The notes: generated by a model not told the origin, from the sequence alone. Positions 52,153-61,157 are shown, counted from the stretch's first letter. The stretch: DNA of 64,000 nucleotides from UBA6109 sp964506465 (GCA_964506465.1 CAZDLM010000001.1:120755-184754); one strand, 5' to 3'. A program made the numbers and translations.

Positions 52153-52686
52153 TTATTTCTTTGGTTTGTATGTTCGATTGAACTCCTCCGTGACCCGCTT
52201 TGTCAGGTCGTTTTCTTTGGAGTGATAGGCGACGGGCACGGCGCTGACATCGATGATCATCGCGAACTTTTCCTTCTCTCCGATCGTATTGGCGACCTTG
52301 AGAATCTCCGGGATGAGGGTCTTGGCAAGATCCTGCTCCTTGTTTTGAAGGTCATCGTTGGCGTCTTTCACCATGATCTGGTAGTCGCGGAATTTCTTTT
52401 CGTAGGCGGACGTCTTGTCTTTGAAGGCGTTTTCCGTGAGCAGGGGCCGCTGCTTTTCCAGATCTTCCTTGAGCTTGCGGAGCTCATTTTCCTTATCCGT
52501 GATGCCGGTCCTGTTCTTTTCAAAGGTTTTCTTGAATTCTTCGGCCGCCTTCTTGCCGGCATTGGACGAGATCATGATTTCCCGGATATCGATAAAGCCG
52601 ATCCTGTCGGCCGCCGATGCCGCATTCGCCCCGATCAGCAATAGAACCATTGCCAACACGGAAATCGCCAAAGTGGTTCTTCTCAT
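52153..52686 (-). CDS. skp: Periplasmic chaperone Skp/OmpH
   Basis: A 177-residue secreted protein. The signal peptide has a hydrophobic core (ISVLAMVLLLIGANAASA) and a likely cut after SAADR's preceding Ala. The mature N-terminus IGFIDIREIM is the OmpH strand, and residues 45-125 form the long charged coiled coil of the jellyfish-like trimer. It holds unfolded outer-membrane proteins in the periplasm for the BamA machine encoded just upstream. Confidence 0.9.
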   Translation of the reverse strand: MRRTTLAISVLAMVLLLIGANAASAADRIGFIDIREIMISSNAGKKAAEEFKKTFEKNRTGITDKENELRKLKEDLEKQRPLLTENAFKDKTSAYEKKFRDYQIMVKDANDDLQNKEQDLAKTLIPEILKVANTIGEKEKFAMIIDVSAVPVAYHSKENDLTKRVTEEFNRTYKPKK

Positions 52687-52836
52687 AGGATAATCCCCCT
52701 TAAAAAACGTTTCTCAGTCGACACGGGCGCTTCCTGATCAGGGTCCTCCGGCAAGGAGGAAACGCTTTGCAACCCGCGCTCTGAATCTTGCTTGTTTCAG
52801 TCCGTTCTCCGGGATCGCCGGAGCCCTTGATGCCTC
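52687..52836 (-). other. bamA-skp spacer with a short hairpin
   Basis: About 150 bases without a gene. A 6-bp hairpin with a 5-base loop (CTCCGG/CCGGAG, 52807-52823) lies 13 bases after the bamA stop on the minus strand, without a T tract. A GGGGGATTATCC-like stretch before skp includes its ribosome site. Partial attenuation between bamA and the downstream genes is possible. Confidence 0.4.
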
Positions 52837-55482
52837 TTACATGAACATCCCGATCGTGAATTCCCAGCGGCTGGTGGGTTCGTTCTCCTTCGGATCCAAG
52901 ACGTATCCCCATTCCAGGCGCAGAGGTCCGATGGGCGAATACCAGCGTATGCCCGCCCCGGCCGTCTTTCTCATATCGCCGAGGTTCCAGCCGCTCTCCC
53001 AGGTGTTGCCGGTATCGTAGAATACCACTCCCTTCATGCCGGCATTCTTCAGCAGAGGAAAGATGTATTCTACGTTGAAATTCAGCATCGTCAATCCGCC
53101 GATGACGTCCCCTGTCGCGGGGTCCCTCGGGCCGACATCCTGCAAACCTCGCAGGGAGTTGATGCCTCCGAGGACATAGCGTTCGTAGACGGGGATTTCC
53201 TTCCCTTCGTTGGCGTGCATGAATCCGCCCCGTCCCCGGATGGCAAAGACGGTCTCCAGGGGCAGAGGGTGGAACCACGCGGAGCTGATGCCGTAACGCG
53301 TGAAGCTCGTGTCTCCCTGGAGGATGCCGCCGGTATGCTCCACCGAGAAGGTGTTTTTCGAGCCGGTGGATGGGAACATCCAGTCATCGGTGGTATCCCG
53401 GACGAGTGAGCCGCTTACCATGCTGGTGACGGTTTTTCCTTGCTGTCTCTTGATGTACGTGGAGGCGTTATCCAGGATGTCCTTGACGTTGTTCTCGCTC
53501 AGCCGATAGCCGAGATAACCGGTCCACGGCCCCCAGAGAGGGTACCCAAAGGTCGTTCCGAAACCGTTGGTCTGCAGCGAATAGGTGTCGTAGTCGCGGT
53601 TGAAATTCCACAGATCTGTTTTGCTCCACAGAGGTATGTCGAAGAGCCACGGTTCGACGAAAGAAAGCTCGTAGTTGGTCGACCGGGAGCCGTGGCTCGC
53701 CTTCAGGGTGAGGGTCTGGCCTCTTCCGAAGAGATTCTGCTGAGCGACCTGCGCCATCAAGAGGACGCTTTCCTGCGCGCTGTAGCCGGCGCCGACGCTG
53801 ATCATGCCGGTAGGCTTTTCCTTGATGTTGATGGTGACGTCGGTCAACTCCTCGGAGGGTCCCTTTTCCGTTTGGAAATTGACTTCCTCGAAGTACCGAA
53901 GCCGATTGAGCTCCATGTAGCTTTCCTTGAGCTTGGTGCTGCTGTACAGGTCGCCTTCGACGACCGAGAGCATACGGCGTATGACCTTATCCCGGGTCTT
54001 GGTGTTGCCGGTGATATTGATCCGGTTGAAATAGACCTGGTGGCCTTTGGTAAGGTGGTAGGTCACGTCGACCTTCTGTTCCTTGTCCTGCGGCTGGATC
54101 CGGGGGACGACGTCCGCATAGGCGAACCCCTCGTCATTGCAGACCTGTGTAAGATATTCGATATCCTTGAGTACGATTTCCCGATTGTAGAACTCCTGCT
54201 TGTTCAGTTTCAATTTATCCAGGAGATCCTTGTGGGGCGTCTTCAGGAGGTCACCCGTTATGTCGACCTTGCCCACCCGGAACTGCTTGCCCTCCTGGAT
54301 GGAGATCTTGACGGTGATCCCTTTGGCGTCGTAGGAGATCTGCGGTTCCCCCACCTGCGCGTTGATGAAGCCGTTGTTCAGATAGAAGACGTTCAGTTTT
54401 GCCACATCCTGCTTGAGCTGTTCGATCTTCAGGATGCCGGAATCCGTCAGAAAATGAAAGATTCCCCACTCATTGGTGGTCATCATGTTCTTCAGCTCTT
54501 TGCTGCTGAAGGCGAGATTCCCTTCGAAGAGAATGCTGCGGATATAGAGCTGCTCGTTCTCCTTGATCCGAAAGACGATGCGAAGATCCTTGTCGCCCGC
54601 TTTTTCGACCGCATCGGAGACCTCCGCGTTGTAATACCCCTTGCTGTCGTAGAGATTCTTGATCCTCTTGACATCGGCCTTGACCTTCTCCTGGTTGATG
54701 ATCTGCTTGGCTCGAACGGTTAGAACCCCTTCGATTTCACTGGTCCCGATTTTCTTGTTGCCCTGGATGCTGATTTCGGTGACCTGCGGTTTTTCCTGGA
54801 GAAGGAACGTGATGATCTTTCCATCCGGACTTTCCTTGACGTCGGCGCTGACGTCCGTAAAATACCCCATCTTGAAAATCGCCTTGATGTCGGCGTTGAG
54901 ATCGGCTTCCGAATAGAGGCCTCCCTGGGCGCTCTTCAGAACCTGGTGAATGGCGCCCGATTCAATTCTCCGGTTGCCCTCAAATTCGATTTTGGCGATT
55001 CGGTCCTCCAGGGAGATCTTGAGGAGGAGATTCGTCCGCAACTGGGATAGGAGAGAGGTCATCCCCTCCGCGCGACTTCCCTGAGCGATGATGCCGGGCA
55101 GGACTTTCCCCGTCCGAATTTCTATCACGCGGACATCGGCGCTGAGCACCTCTCCGAATTCCGACACGCTTCCCATAACGGCGTAATCGGCGCCCGTTTC
55201 TTTTGCCGCAGCAGTCGCCGTCACTTCATCGATCCTCTTTCCTCCGAGGACGCGAAGCAACTCCTCCCGATTCACCAGGCGGAAATTCTTCGACCGGCTG
55301 ATTTCCCTGGCAAGTCCCTGATACACCTCATCCTGTAGGTTTGCGGTCCTGTCCTTGCTGTAGATGTCGAATGGAAAGAGCGCAATCGTTCTGGATACAG
55401 CGGCAAATGCGTTGCCGCAGGCCGTGAGGCAGAAGAAAGCGATGAGGAGCGAAAGAAGAAGATTTTTCCCGAAGCAGGTCAT
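52837..55482 (-). CDS. bamA: Outer membrane assembly factor BamA with extra N-terminal domain
   Basis: About 881 residues from ATG 55482, which has GGAGAG eight bases ahead; the frame extends to TTG 55527. A signal peptide (LLLSLLIAFFCLTACGNAFA) is followed by an unusual domain of about 125 residues, IALFPFDIYSKD through VLPGIIAQG. It looks like the TolB/CsgG/FlgO-type alpha-beta domain. Five POTRA domains follow from about IEFEGNRRIESG, then the 16-strand barrel with GVGYSAQES-like strands, the conserved loop YVLGGINSLRGLQD and a C-terminal Phe-Met. It inserts beta-barrel proteins. The N-terminal extension is not in E. coli BamA. Confidence 0.92.
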   Translation of the reverse strand: MTCFGKNLLLSLLIAFFCLTACGNAFAAVSRTIALFPFDIYSKDRTANLQDEVYQGLAREISRSKNFRLVNREELLRVLGGKRIDEVTATAAAKETGADYAVMGSVSEFGEVLSADVRVIEIRTGKVLPGIIAQGSRAEGMTSLLSQLRTNLLLKISLEDRIAKIEFEGNRRIESGAIHQVLKSAQGGLYSEADLNADIKAIFKMGYFTDVSADVKESPDGKIITFLLQEKPQVTEISIQGNKKIGTSEIEGVLTVRAKQIINQEKVKADVKRIKNLYDSKGYYNAEVSDAVEKAGDKDLRIVFRIKENEQLYIRSILFEGNLAFSSKELKNMMTTNEWGIFHFLTDSGILKIEQLKQDVAKLNVFYLNNGFINAQVGEPQISYDAKGITVKISIQEGKQFRVGKVDITGDLLKTPHKDLLDKLKLNKQEFYNREIVLKDIEYLTQVCNDEGFAYADVVPRIQPQDKEQKVDVTYHLTKGHQVYFNRINITGNTKTRDKVIRRMLSVVEGDLYSSTKLKESYMELNRLRYFEEVNFQTEKGPSEELTDVTINIKEKPTGMISVGAGYSAQESVLLMAQVAQQNLFGRGQTLTLKASHGSRSTNYELSFVEPWLFDIPLWSKTDLWNFNRDYDTYSLQTNGFGTTFGYPLWGPWTGYLGYRLSENNVKDILDNASTYIKRQQGKTVTSMVSGSLVRDTTDDWMFPSTGSKNTFSVEHTGGILQGDTSFTRYGISSAWFHPLPLETVFAIRGRGGFMHANEGKEIPVYERYVLGGINSLRGLQDVGPRDPATGDVIGGLTMLNFNVEYIFPLLKNAGMKGVVFYDTGNTWESGWNLGDMRKTAGAGIRWYSPIGPLRLEWGYVLDPKENEPTSRWEFTIGMFM

Positions 55483-55523
55483 CTTCGGGACTCTCCGGAC
55501 CCTTCCGTACGGTGCCGTCATTT

Positions 55524-56192
55524 TCAAGGTTCGTATATCCTTCCGTCCCGAAGTCCGATCTGACGGGACATCCGCGATGCCAACATTGGGTTGTGCGTCA
55601 CAACGACCAGGGTGATTCCTTTCGATTGGTTGAGCGAAACGAGCATATCCTCTATCTTCTTACCGGTCTCCGTGTCAAGGTTTCCGGTCGGCTCATCGGC
55701 CAGCAGGATCTCCGGCGACATGATCAGCGCCCGCGCCACGGCAACCCTCTGCTGCTCTCCCCCCGACAGCTCACCCGGTTTGTGCGTCATCCGGTCGCCC
55801 AGTCCCACCTCCACCAGGATCTCCTCCGCCTTTTTTCTTGCCTGCCTGACGGACATGCCGCAGATCAGGGCCGGCATCATCGTGTTCTCCAGTCCGGAAA
55901 ACTCCGGCAGCAGATTGTAAAACTGGAAAACGAACCCGATTTTTCGATTCCGGAATTCGGCAAGCTCTCGTTCCTGTTTCTGGAATACATCGACGCCGTC
56001 GAAGAGGACCTGCCCGGACGTCGGTCGATCCAGCGTTCCCAGGGTATGGATCAGCGTGCTCTTTCCCGCCCCTGAAACGCCGACGACCGCAAGAGTCTCC
56101 CCGCGGGCGATCTCCAGATTCAGACCCTTGAGCACTTCGATCTTGTTGCCGTCCTTGACAAAGACCTTGCTGAGGTTCGTGAGGCGTATCAT
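55524..56192 (-). CDS. lolD: Lipoprotein-releasing ABC transporter ATPase
   Basis: A 222-residue ATPase: Walker A GVSGAGKSTLIHTLG, Q-loop FVFQFYNLLPEFSGLEN, signature LSGGEQQRVAVARAL, Walker B ILLADEPTGNLD and the switch His in VVTHNPML. With LolC/E it extracts lipoproteins from the inner membrane for transfer to LolA. It lies 15 bases after the permease and overlaps no gene. Confidence 0.92.
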   Translation of the reverse strand: MIRLTNLSKVFVKDGNKIEVLKGLNLEIARGETLAVVGVSGAGKSTLIHTLGTLDRPTSGQVLFDGVDVFQKQERELAEFRNRKIGFVFQFYNLLPEFSGLENTMMPALICGMSVRQARKKAEEILVEVGLGDRMTHKPGELSGGEQQRVAVARALIMSPEILLADEPTGNLDTETGKKIEDMLVSLNQSKGITLVVVTHNPMLASRMSRQIGLRDGRIYEP

Positions 56193-56207
56193 TCCGGATT
56201 CAGGTCC

Positions 56208-57485
56208 TTATTCATACCGGAGGGCCTCCGCGGGATCGAGGCGGGAAGCTCTCCAAGAGGGGTAGATCGTCGATAAGAAAGAAATCAGGAGCGTGCCGAC
56301 GACGATGATGGCGACGTCGCCGTAGTTCACCTTCGAGGGCAGGGTGCTCAAGTAGTACACATCGCTGGGAAGGATCTTGAATCCGAAGAGATTCTCGATC
56401 CAGATAGAAACGCGGGACAGGTTGAGCGCAACGGCAAGCCCTGCCGCGGTGCCCAGAATCGTCCCGATGGTCCCGATGATCAATCCCTGGAGGATGAAGA
56501 TCTTCATGATCCCCCGCGATGTGGCCCCGATCGATTTCAGGATGGCGATGTCCCGGTTCTTTTCCATGACCACCATAATCAGCGTCGTGATGATGTTGAA
56601 GGCGGCCACGATGACGATCAGGCTCAGGATGATGAACATGACCCTTTTTTCCAGTTTCAGGGCGGAGAAGAGGTTCTTGTTCATTTCCATCCAGTGGCGG
56701 GCCCAGTAGGGGAAGCCGAGCTTCTTTTCGATGCTCTTTGCGATCACGTCCGCACGATCGATATCGCGTACGCGGATTTCCACGCCGGTCACTCTCTCCC
56801 CCATGTTCAGGAATTCCTGGCAGTCGGCAAGGGACAGATAGGCCAGCGTCGAGTCGTACTCGTAAAAGCCCGAATCGAAGATGCCCACGACGAGGAACTT
56901 CTTCATCCGCGGCACCATGCCCATCGGGGTCGAAGTTCCCAGGGGCGATACGACGAATACGGGCTCGTGCAGGAACAGGCCCAGGTGCTTGGCCAACTCC
57001 TTTCCCACGACGATTCCGGGGAGTTTTCGCAGACTTTCGTCGATCGGGAGCGGAGGCCTCTTCTCCAGGGAGAGGTCAAGGAGCCTGCCTTGAACGATCT
57101 TTCCCAGATTGATGACCTTCATGGCGTCATCCGTCGAAAGCCCCCGCAGGACGACGCCGGACACGTTCTCGCCGTTCTTGAGCATCACCTGGCTGTAAAT
57201 GAACGGGGTCGAGGCGGTGACGCCCTCGATTCCGGAAACCTCCTGCATGACCTTGCGGTAATCCTTCATGGTGCCGCTGTATTCCATGAGGACGACGTGG
57301 GAGTTGATTCCAAGGATCTTTTCCCGCAGGTCCGTCTCGAATCCATTCATGACGGCCAGGACAATGATGAGGGCGGCTACTCCGAGGAAAATGCCGACGA
57401 TGGAGATGAGGGTAATGATGGAAACGAAGACCTGCTTCCTCTTCGCCCGCAGATATCTCAAACTGATGAAAAATTCATAGGCCAT
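56208..57485 (-). CDS. lolC: Lipoprotein-releasing ABC transporter permease LolC/LolE
   Basis: A 425-residue permease: EFFISLRYLRAKRKQVFVSIITLIS at the N-terminus (the conserved R-Y-L-R motif), one membrane helix, a large periplasmic domain (about 50-270), then three helices in the C-terminal FtsX/MacB-type domain and IYPSWRASRLDPAEALRYE. A single gene serves, so the transporter is probably a LolC/E homodimer (LolF-like naming also possible). It is located 13 bases after lysS. Confidence 0.9.
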   Translation of the reverse strand: MAYEFFISLRYLRAKRKQVFVSIITLISIVGIFLGVAALIIVLAVMNGFETDLREKILGINSHVVLMEYSGTMKDYRKVMQEVSGIEGVTASTPFIYSQVMLKNGENVSGVVLRGLSTDDAMKVINLGKIVQGRLLDLSLEKRPPLPIDESLRKLPGIVVGKELAKHLGLFLHEPVFVVSPLGTSTPMGMVPRMKKFLVVGIFDSGFYEYDSTLAYLSLADCQEFLNMGERVTGVEIRVRDIDRADVIAKSIEKKLGFPYWARHWMEMNKNLFSALKLEKRVMFIILSLIVIVAAFNIITTLIMVVMEKNRDIAILKSIGATSRGIMKIFILQGLIIGTIGTILGTAAGLAVALNLSRVSIWIENLFGFKILPSDVYYLSTLPSKVNYGDVAIIVVGTLLISFLSTIYPSWRASRLDPAEALRYE

Positions 57486-57498
57486 TCAGTCGCCCTGT

Positions 57499-58980
57499 CT
57501 AACCTTCCCGGGGTCTCATCTGGGGAAAGAGGATGACGTCCCGGATGGACGCGGAGTCGGTCAGCAGCATAACCAGGCGGTCGATCCCGATGCCCTCTCC
57601 CGCCGTGGGCGGCATTCCGTACTCCAATGCCGTCACGTAGTCTTCATCCATATCGGGGACTTCCTCGTCGCCGGCTTCCCGCTCCTTGAGCTGAAGGAGA
57701 AAACGCTCACGCTGGTCCACGGGGTCGTTGAGCTCGGAAAAGGCGTTGGCGATCTCCTTTCCGTAGATGTACAACTCAAAACGGTCGGTAAGCGATGGGT
57801 TCGCGGCATTGCGCCTCGCCAGAGGGGAGACCTCGACGGGGTAATGCGTGACGAAGGTCGGCTGGATGAGCTTCTTTTCCACTTCTTCTTCGAAGATCTT
57901 CAGCAGGATCTGACCGCCGGATTCCCCTGCGGAGACCTCCAACCCCATCTTTCGCGCGGCATCGGCGAGCGCCTGTGCGTTCTCGATCTGCTCAGGCGCG
58001 ATCCCTGCATACTGCCTCACGGCATCCGTCAGGCTCAGGCGCCTCCAGGGGCGGGCGAAATCGATTTCCGTTCCCTGATAGGGAAAACGGAGTCCGCCGA
58101 ACAACTGCCGGGCGAGGTTTTCGAACATCTCCTCGGTAAGGCACATGAGGTCTTCATAGGTGGCATAGGCCAGATAGAATTCCATCATCGTGAATTCGGG
58201 GTTGTGGAAGGTCGAGATTCCCTCGTTCCGGAAGTTTCGATTGATCTCGAACACCCGCTCCATCCCACCCGTGACCAGCCTCTTCAGGTAAAGTTCGGGC
58301 GCGATCCGCAGGTAAAGGTCGACATCCAGGGCATTGTGATGGGTCTTGAACGGGCGGGCCGCGGCCCCTCCGGCCTTGGGCTGCATCATCGGCGTTTCGA
58401 CTTCGAGAAAATCGTGCTCCTCCATGAAACGGCGGATCAGTGAGATGATCTGGCTGCGCTTGTAGAAGACCTCCTGAACCTTCGGATTGACGATCAGGTC
58501 CAAATGCCGCTGCCGGTAGCGGGTCTCGACATCCGTCAGGCCGTGCCATTTTTCGGGCAGAGTCAGGATCGACTTTGCGAGCAGGCGCACCTCGTCCGCA
58601 TCGATTGTCAATTCGCCCGTCCTCGTCCTGCATACACGTCCCGACACGAAGACGATGTCGCCGACGTCGAGTTTCTTGAAGATCGAAAATGCCTTTTCGC
58701 CCACATGATCCCTGCGGATATAGATCTGCAGACGTCCCTTGCGATCCTGCAGGCTGACGAATGCCCCCTTGCCGAAATCCCGGATGGCCATCATCCGACC
58801 CGCGAGGGAGAACTTCTCTTCCACTTTGGAAAGAGCCTCGTGGTCCACCCCAGCAAAACGCCTGTCGATCGACGCGGTTGTGTCTTTTACCAGAACGTCG
58901 TTTGGGTAGAGTTCCACCCCATCCGACTTCAGGGCCGCGATCTTTTCTTTTCTTTTTTTCAGGAGTTCACTGTCCTCCAT
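57499..58980 (-). CDS. lysS: Lysyl-tRNA synthetase, class II
   Basis: A 493-residue class II enzyme: an N-terminal OB-fold (SLAGRMMAIRDFGKGAFVSL), the class II motif 1 region (FLEVETPMMQPKAGGAAARPF), motif 2 (FRNEGISTFHNPEFTMME) and motif 3 (GIGIDRLVMLLTD). It charges tRNA-Lys. It is the first gene of the minus-strand operon, and its placement ahead of lolC/lolD/bamA is typical of deltaproteobacteria. A promoter candidate lies upstream at 59019-59045. Confidence 0.95.
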   Translation of the reverse strand: MEDSELLKKRKEKIAALKSDGVELYPNDVLVKDTTASIDRRFAGVDHEALSKVEEKFSLAGRMMAIRDFGKGAFVSLQDRKGRLQIYIRRDHVGEKAFSIFKKLDVGDIVFVSGRVCRTRTGELTIDADEVRLLAKSILTLPEKWHGLTDVETRYRQRHLDLIVNPKVQEVFYKRSQIISLIRRFMEEHDFLEVETPMMQPKAGGAAARPFKTHHNALDVDLYLRIAPELYLKRLVTGGMERVFEINRNFRNEGISTFHNPEFTMMEFYLAYATYEDLMCLTEEMFENLARQLFGGLRFPYQGTEIDFARPWRRLSLTDAVRQYAGIAPEQIENAQALADAARKMGLEVSAGESGGQILLKIFEEEVEKKLIQPTFVTHYPVEVSPLARRNAANPSLTDRFELYIYGKEIANAFSELNDPVDQRERFLLQLKEREAGDEEVPDMDEDYVTALEYGMPPTAGEGIGIDRLVMLLTDSASIRDVILFPQMRPREG

Positions 58981-59018
58981 GGATTTCCACCGTCCGATTA
59001 GAATATCAAGCGAATTTG

Positions 59019-59045
59019 ACTATATTTTTTTCCTGTATGTGTCAA
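59019..59045 (-). promoter_or_regulatory. Putative sigma-70 promoter for the lysS-lol-bam-lpx operon
   Basis: On the minus strand TTGACA (59045-59040) is followed after 15 bases by TATAGT (59024-59019). The spacing is short but both elements match the consensus well, and the -10 box lies 38 bases upstream of the lysS ATG. The region is the only long A/T-rich stretch near there. Confidence 0.5.
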
Positions 59046-59086
59046 GCGGGAATTCGGAGATTCCGGACACGGGACGGACATTTCCA

Positions 59087-59115
59087 TTGCGGCGGCAGGT
59101 CGAATCCTGTAAGAT
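59087..59115 (+). promoter_or_regulatory. Possible sigma-70 promoter for ssb
   Basis: TTGCGG (59087-59092) and TAAGAT (59110-59115) are 17 bases apart on the plus strand, about 95 bases ahead of the ssb ATG. The -35 box is a weak match. The lysS promoter faces away from the same spacer. Confidence 0.35.
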
Positions 59116-59209
59116 CGCAGAAATTTTTCGACGCCGTCCATTTTGGCGGCCGTTGGAGAAGAATTCCGCCGCGGGTACCGTTGCGGCAACACCCGAAAAG
59201 GAGGGCAAC

Positions 59210-59614
59210 ATGGTCAACAAAGTCATCTTGGTCGGTCGATTGGGAGCTGATCCGGAGGTACGCTACACGCCGGACGGGACGATGGTGACAAATTTCAATC
59301 TGGCGACGGACATGCAGTGGAAGGACAAGAACGGCGAGCAGGTTCGGAAAACGGAATGGCACAAGATCGTAACCTACAGGAAACTAGCCGAAATCTGCGG
59401 GCAGTATCTTGCCAAGGGAAAGCTTGTCTACGTCGAGGGACGCATCCAGACGCGGTCCTGGGAGGACAAGGAAGGCAATAAGCGTTACACGACGGAAATC
59501 ATTGCGGCAAATATGCAGATGCTTGACACGAAAGGACAGGCGAAGGGACCGGAAGGGGCGGCAACGAAAGCCGAAGGGGAAGCCGAGCCGCTCCCGGAGG
59601 ATGTCCCCTTCTGA
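59210..59614 (+). CDS. ssb: Single-stranded DNA-binding protein
   Basis: A 134-residue OB-fold protein: VNKVILVGRLGADPEVRYT at the start, NFNLATDMQWKD, KTEWHKIVTYRKLAEICGQY, VEGRIQTRSWED, and an acidic tail ending PEDVPF, which is the conserved protein-interaction tip. It coats single-stranded DNA in replication and repair. ATG 59210 has a strong AAAAGGAGGG site; the frame upstream to 58979 is not used. Confidence 0.95.
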   Translation: MVNKVILVGRLGADPEVRYTPDGTMVTNFNLATDMQWKDKNGEQVRKTEWHKIVTYRKLAEICGQYLAKGKLVYVEGRIQTRSWEDKEGNKRYTTEIIAANMQMLDTKGQAKGPEGAATKAEGEAEPLPEDVPF

Positions 59615-59623
59615 GGACATCCT
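59598..59623. terminator. Perfect 9-bp hairpin spanning the ssb and tatA stop codons
   Basis: AGGATGTCC (59598-59606) pairs perfectly with GGACATCCT (59615-59623) around an 8-base loop. On the plus strand a T-rich stretch follows at 59626-59645, as expected for a factor-independent terminator of ssb. On the minus strand it closes tatA without a T run. The stem uses coding bases of ssb, whose TGA lies in the loop, and one base overlaps the tatA stop. Confidence 0.65.
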
Positions 59624-59816
59624 ACTTCTTGTCGTCTTCTTTTATCTTCTTCGATTCGGGCGTGACGTCGATCTCATCCGGTTCTTTCGATGCCTTTTTG
59701 AAATTACGGATGCCTCTGCCCAGTGCGTTGCCGATATCGGGGAGCTTGCCGGCGCCGAAGATTATCAGAATGATCACCAGGATGATCAACAGTTCGGGCA
59801 TGCCAATTCCAAACAT
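59622..59816 (-). CDS. tatA: Sec-independent translocase subunit TatA
   Basis: A 64-residue protein: MFGIGMPELLIILVIILIIFG with a single membrane helix, the GAGKLPDIGNALGRGIRNFKKA amphipathic helix region (F-G-x-G-K/L-P hinge), then a charged tail. It forms the Tat channel that exports folded proteins. ATG 59816 is preferred over a start 18 codons earlier, because it begins the conserved segment and has an AGAGG ribosome site. It is convergent with ssb. Confidence 0.9.
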   Translation of the reverse strand: MFGIGMPELLIILVIILIIFGAGKLPDIGNALGRGIRNFKKASKEPDEIDVTPESKKIKEDDKK

Positions 59817-59922
59817 AGAAGACCTCTTTTCAGTCCGGTTTGTTTCCCTGCATGGATTGCAGGAAGACATGCACTGTAGAACACAAGTTTCCGTTTGTCA
59901 AACGCAGGCGCCCCCTGACAGA

Positions 59923-60894
59923 TCACGGAAGCGTCAGGTGAACGACCTCCGCCGGTCCGCCCAGCCTTCCCATCGCTTTTCCGTCGAAGGAAATGTCGAC
60001 GCCGGCGGCGTTTCCGATATCGAGCTGAAACTGCTCCTCGGCAAATCGTTCAATTTTTTCACCAGGGTACAGCATGACCTGATATGAGGGGTTCTGGTCC
60101 TCCCGTATCCGCAGCCACGTCACCTCCCTGGCTGCGATGACCACGCGGCGCTTTCCGCTGATGTCCGCAGCGGAGGTCTCGGGTGGTCTAAGCGGGATCC
60201 TTGCGAATTTCTTCTCTGACGTATCGGTTGACGGCGCCGACTGCACCGCCGGGGGCGCCCCTTGTTTCGTTTGCGGTTTCTTGGCCTCTGGCGGACTCGG
60301 GGGAACGGCTGCCGGAGGTGGCTGCACGGTCTTGTCCTGCACGGTTTCAGGGGCCGGAATAGAAATTTCCGGCTGTTCGATTCGCGGCGCCGCAGGAGGG
60401 GGCGCGGCAGTTTGCGGCACTGGTTTGGGGGGCTCTCCGCTCAAGAATATCAACACCGCGGCGATTGCGCCCGCAACGACGAGAAGCCCCAGGGCGAGGG
60501 GCCAGCGCTTCTTCGAAACTCCCGCGGCAGGGGACGGCTCTTCTTTCCCTTCGATTTCTTTTTCGGGTTCGTCGCCGCTCTCGTCCGCTTCCGCCGAAAC
60601 TTTCGGGGCGTTGCGGATTTCCAGATACTTTGCGTACCGGTTCAGGATCGGGGCGCTGTCCACACCGACGATCCGGGCGTAGGTCTTGATGAACGTCCGC
60701 GCGCTGACCGGTGCGGGGAGTTTGCCGAAATCTCCGCTTTCGATGGCCTCGAGATTGATGGCACTGATCCGGGTCTGTTCAAATATGTCGCGTAGGGATA
60801 TTCCTTTGGCCTCACGGATCGCCCGCAGGTCCTCCGGAGCATCCGGCGTCTTGTCGACCGTTGAAGCGGCCTTGGAATCGGGGTCTTTGTTCAT
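59923..60894 (-). CDS. RodZ-like helix-turn-helix membrane protein
   Basis: A 323-residue bitopic protein. Residues 20-90 form an N-terminal HTH_25 domain (LRAIREAKGISLRDIFEQTRI). A membrane helix lies at about 132-152, followed by a proline/alanine-rich periplasmic linker (153-225) and a C-terminal beta domain of the DUF4115 type (about 240-323, with TWLRIREDQNPSY). This is the RodZ layout, which links MreB to the cell-wall machinery. ATG 60894 is chosen; the frame upstream is not conserved. Confident in architecture. Confidence 0.85.
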   Translation of the reverse strand: MNKDPDSKAASTVDKTPDAPEDLRAIREAKGISLRDIFEQTRISAINLEAIESGDFGKLPAPVSARTFIKTYARIVGVDSAPILNRYAKYLEIRNAPKVSAEADESGDEPEKEIEGKEEPSPAAGVSKKRWPLALGLLVVAGAIAAVLIFLSGEPPKPVPQTAAPPPAAPRIEQPEISIPAPETVQDKTVQPPPAAVPPSPPEAKKPQTKQGAPPAVQSAPSTDTSEKKFARIPLRPPETSAADISGKRRVVIAAREVTWLRIREDQNPSYQVMLYPGEKIERFAEEQFQLDIGNAAGVDISFDGKAMGRLGGPAEVVHLTLP

Positions 60895-61157
60895 GTTTCT
60901 CAGTCCGATCAGGAGCGTATTATCCGCCAGCTGTGTTTCTGGGGAAGCGTGTGAAGGAAAGCAAGGGGCTTCCCTGAGAAGCTGCATGATTGGAAAATTT
61001 TGTTCGACTTAACATGTATTTGGATCGTAGGCAACAGAAAAACGTCCCCGCCGGCCGGTGCCGGACCGCCAAGGAGTTTCTTCTGGTTTTTTCCGCGGAG
61101 ATATGGTCGTATACCTCAAAAAATTCCGGGGGCGTCCCCTGATCATGAGGAGTCGGA
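60895..61157. other. Divergent spacer between rodZ-like and suhB-like genes
   Basis: 263 bases between two diverging genes. It is A/T-rich around 60985-61030 and must hold both promoters, but no pair of elements is convincing. A ribosome site (GAGGAG, about 61147-61152) precedes the phosphatase start. Confidence 0.4.

Noticed and set aside
53440..54723. A 427-codon plus-strand open frame opposite bamA
   Set aside because: Antisense to the POTRA/barrel region; the amino-acid pattern is a mirror of the BamA codons.
55420..55482. BamA as a lipoprotein because of an L-T-A-C sequence
   Set aside because: A normal signal peptidase I site (A-F-A) follows a few residues later and BamA is not lipidated in known bacteria; kept only as a remark.
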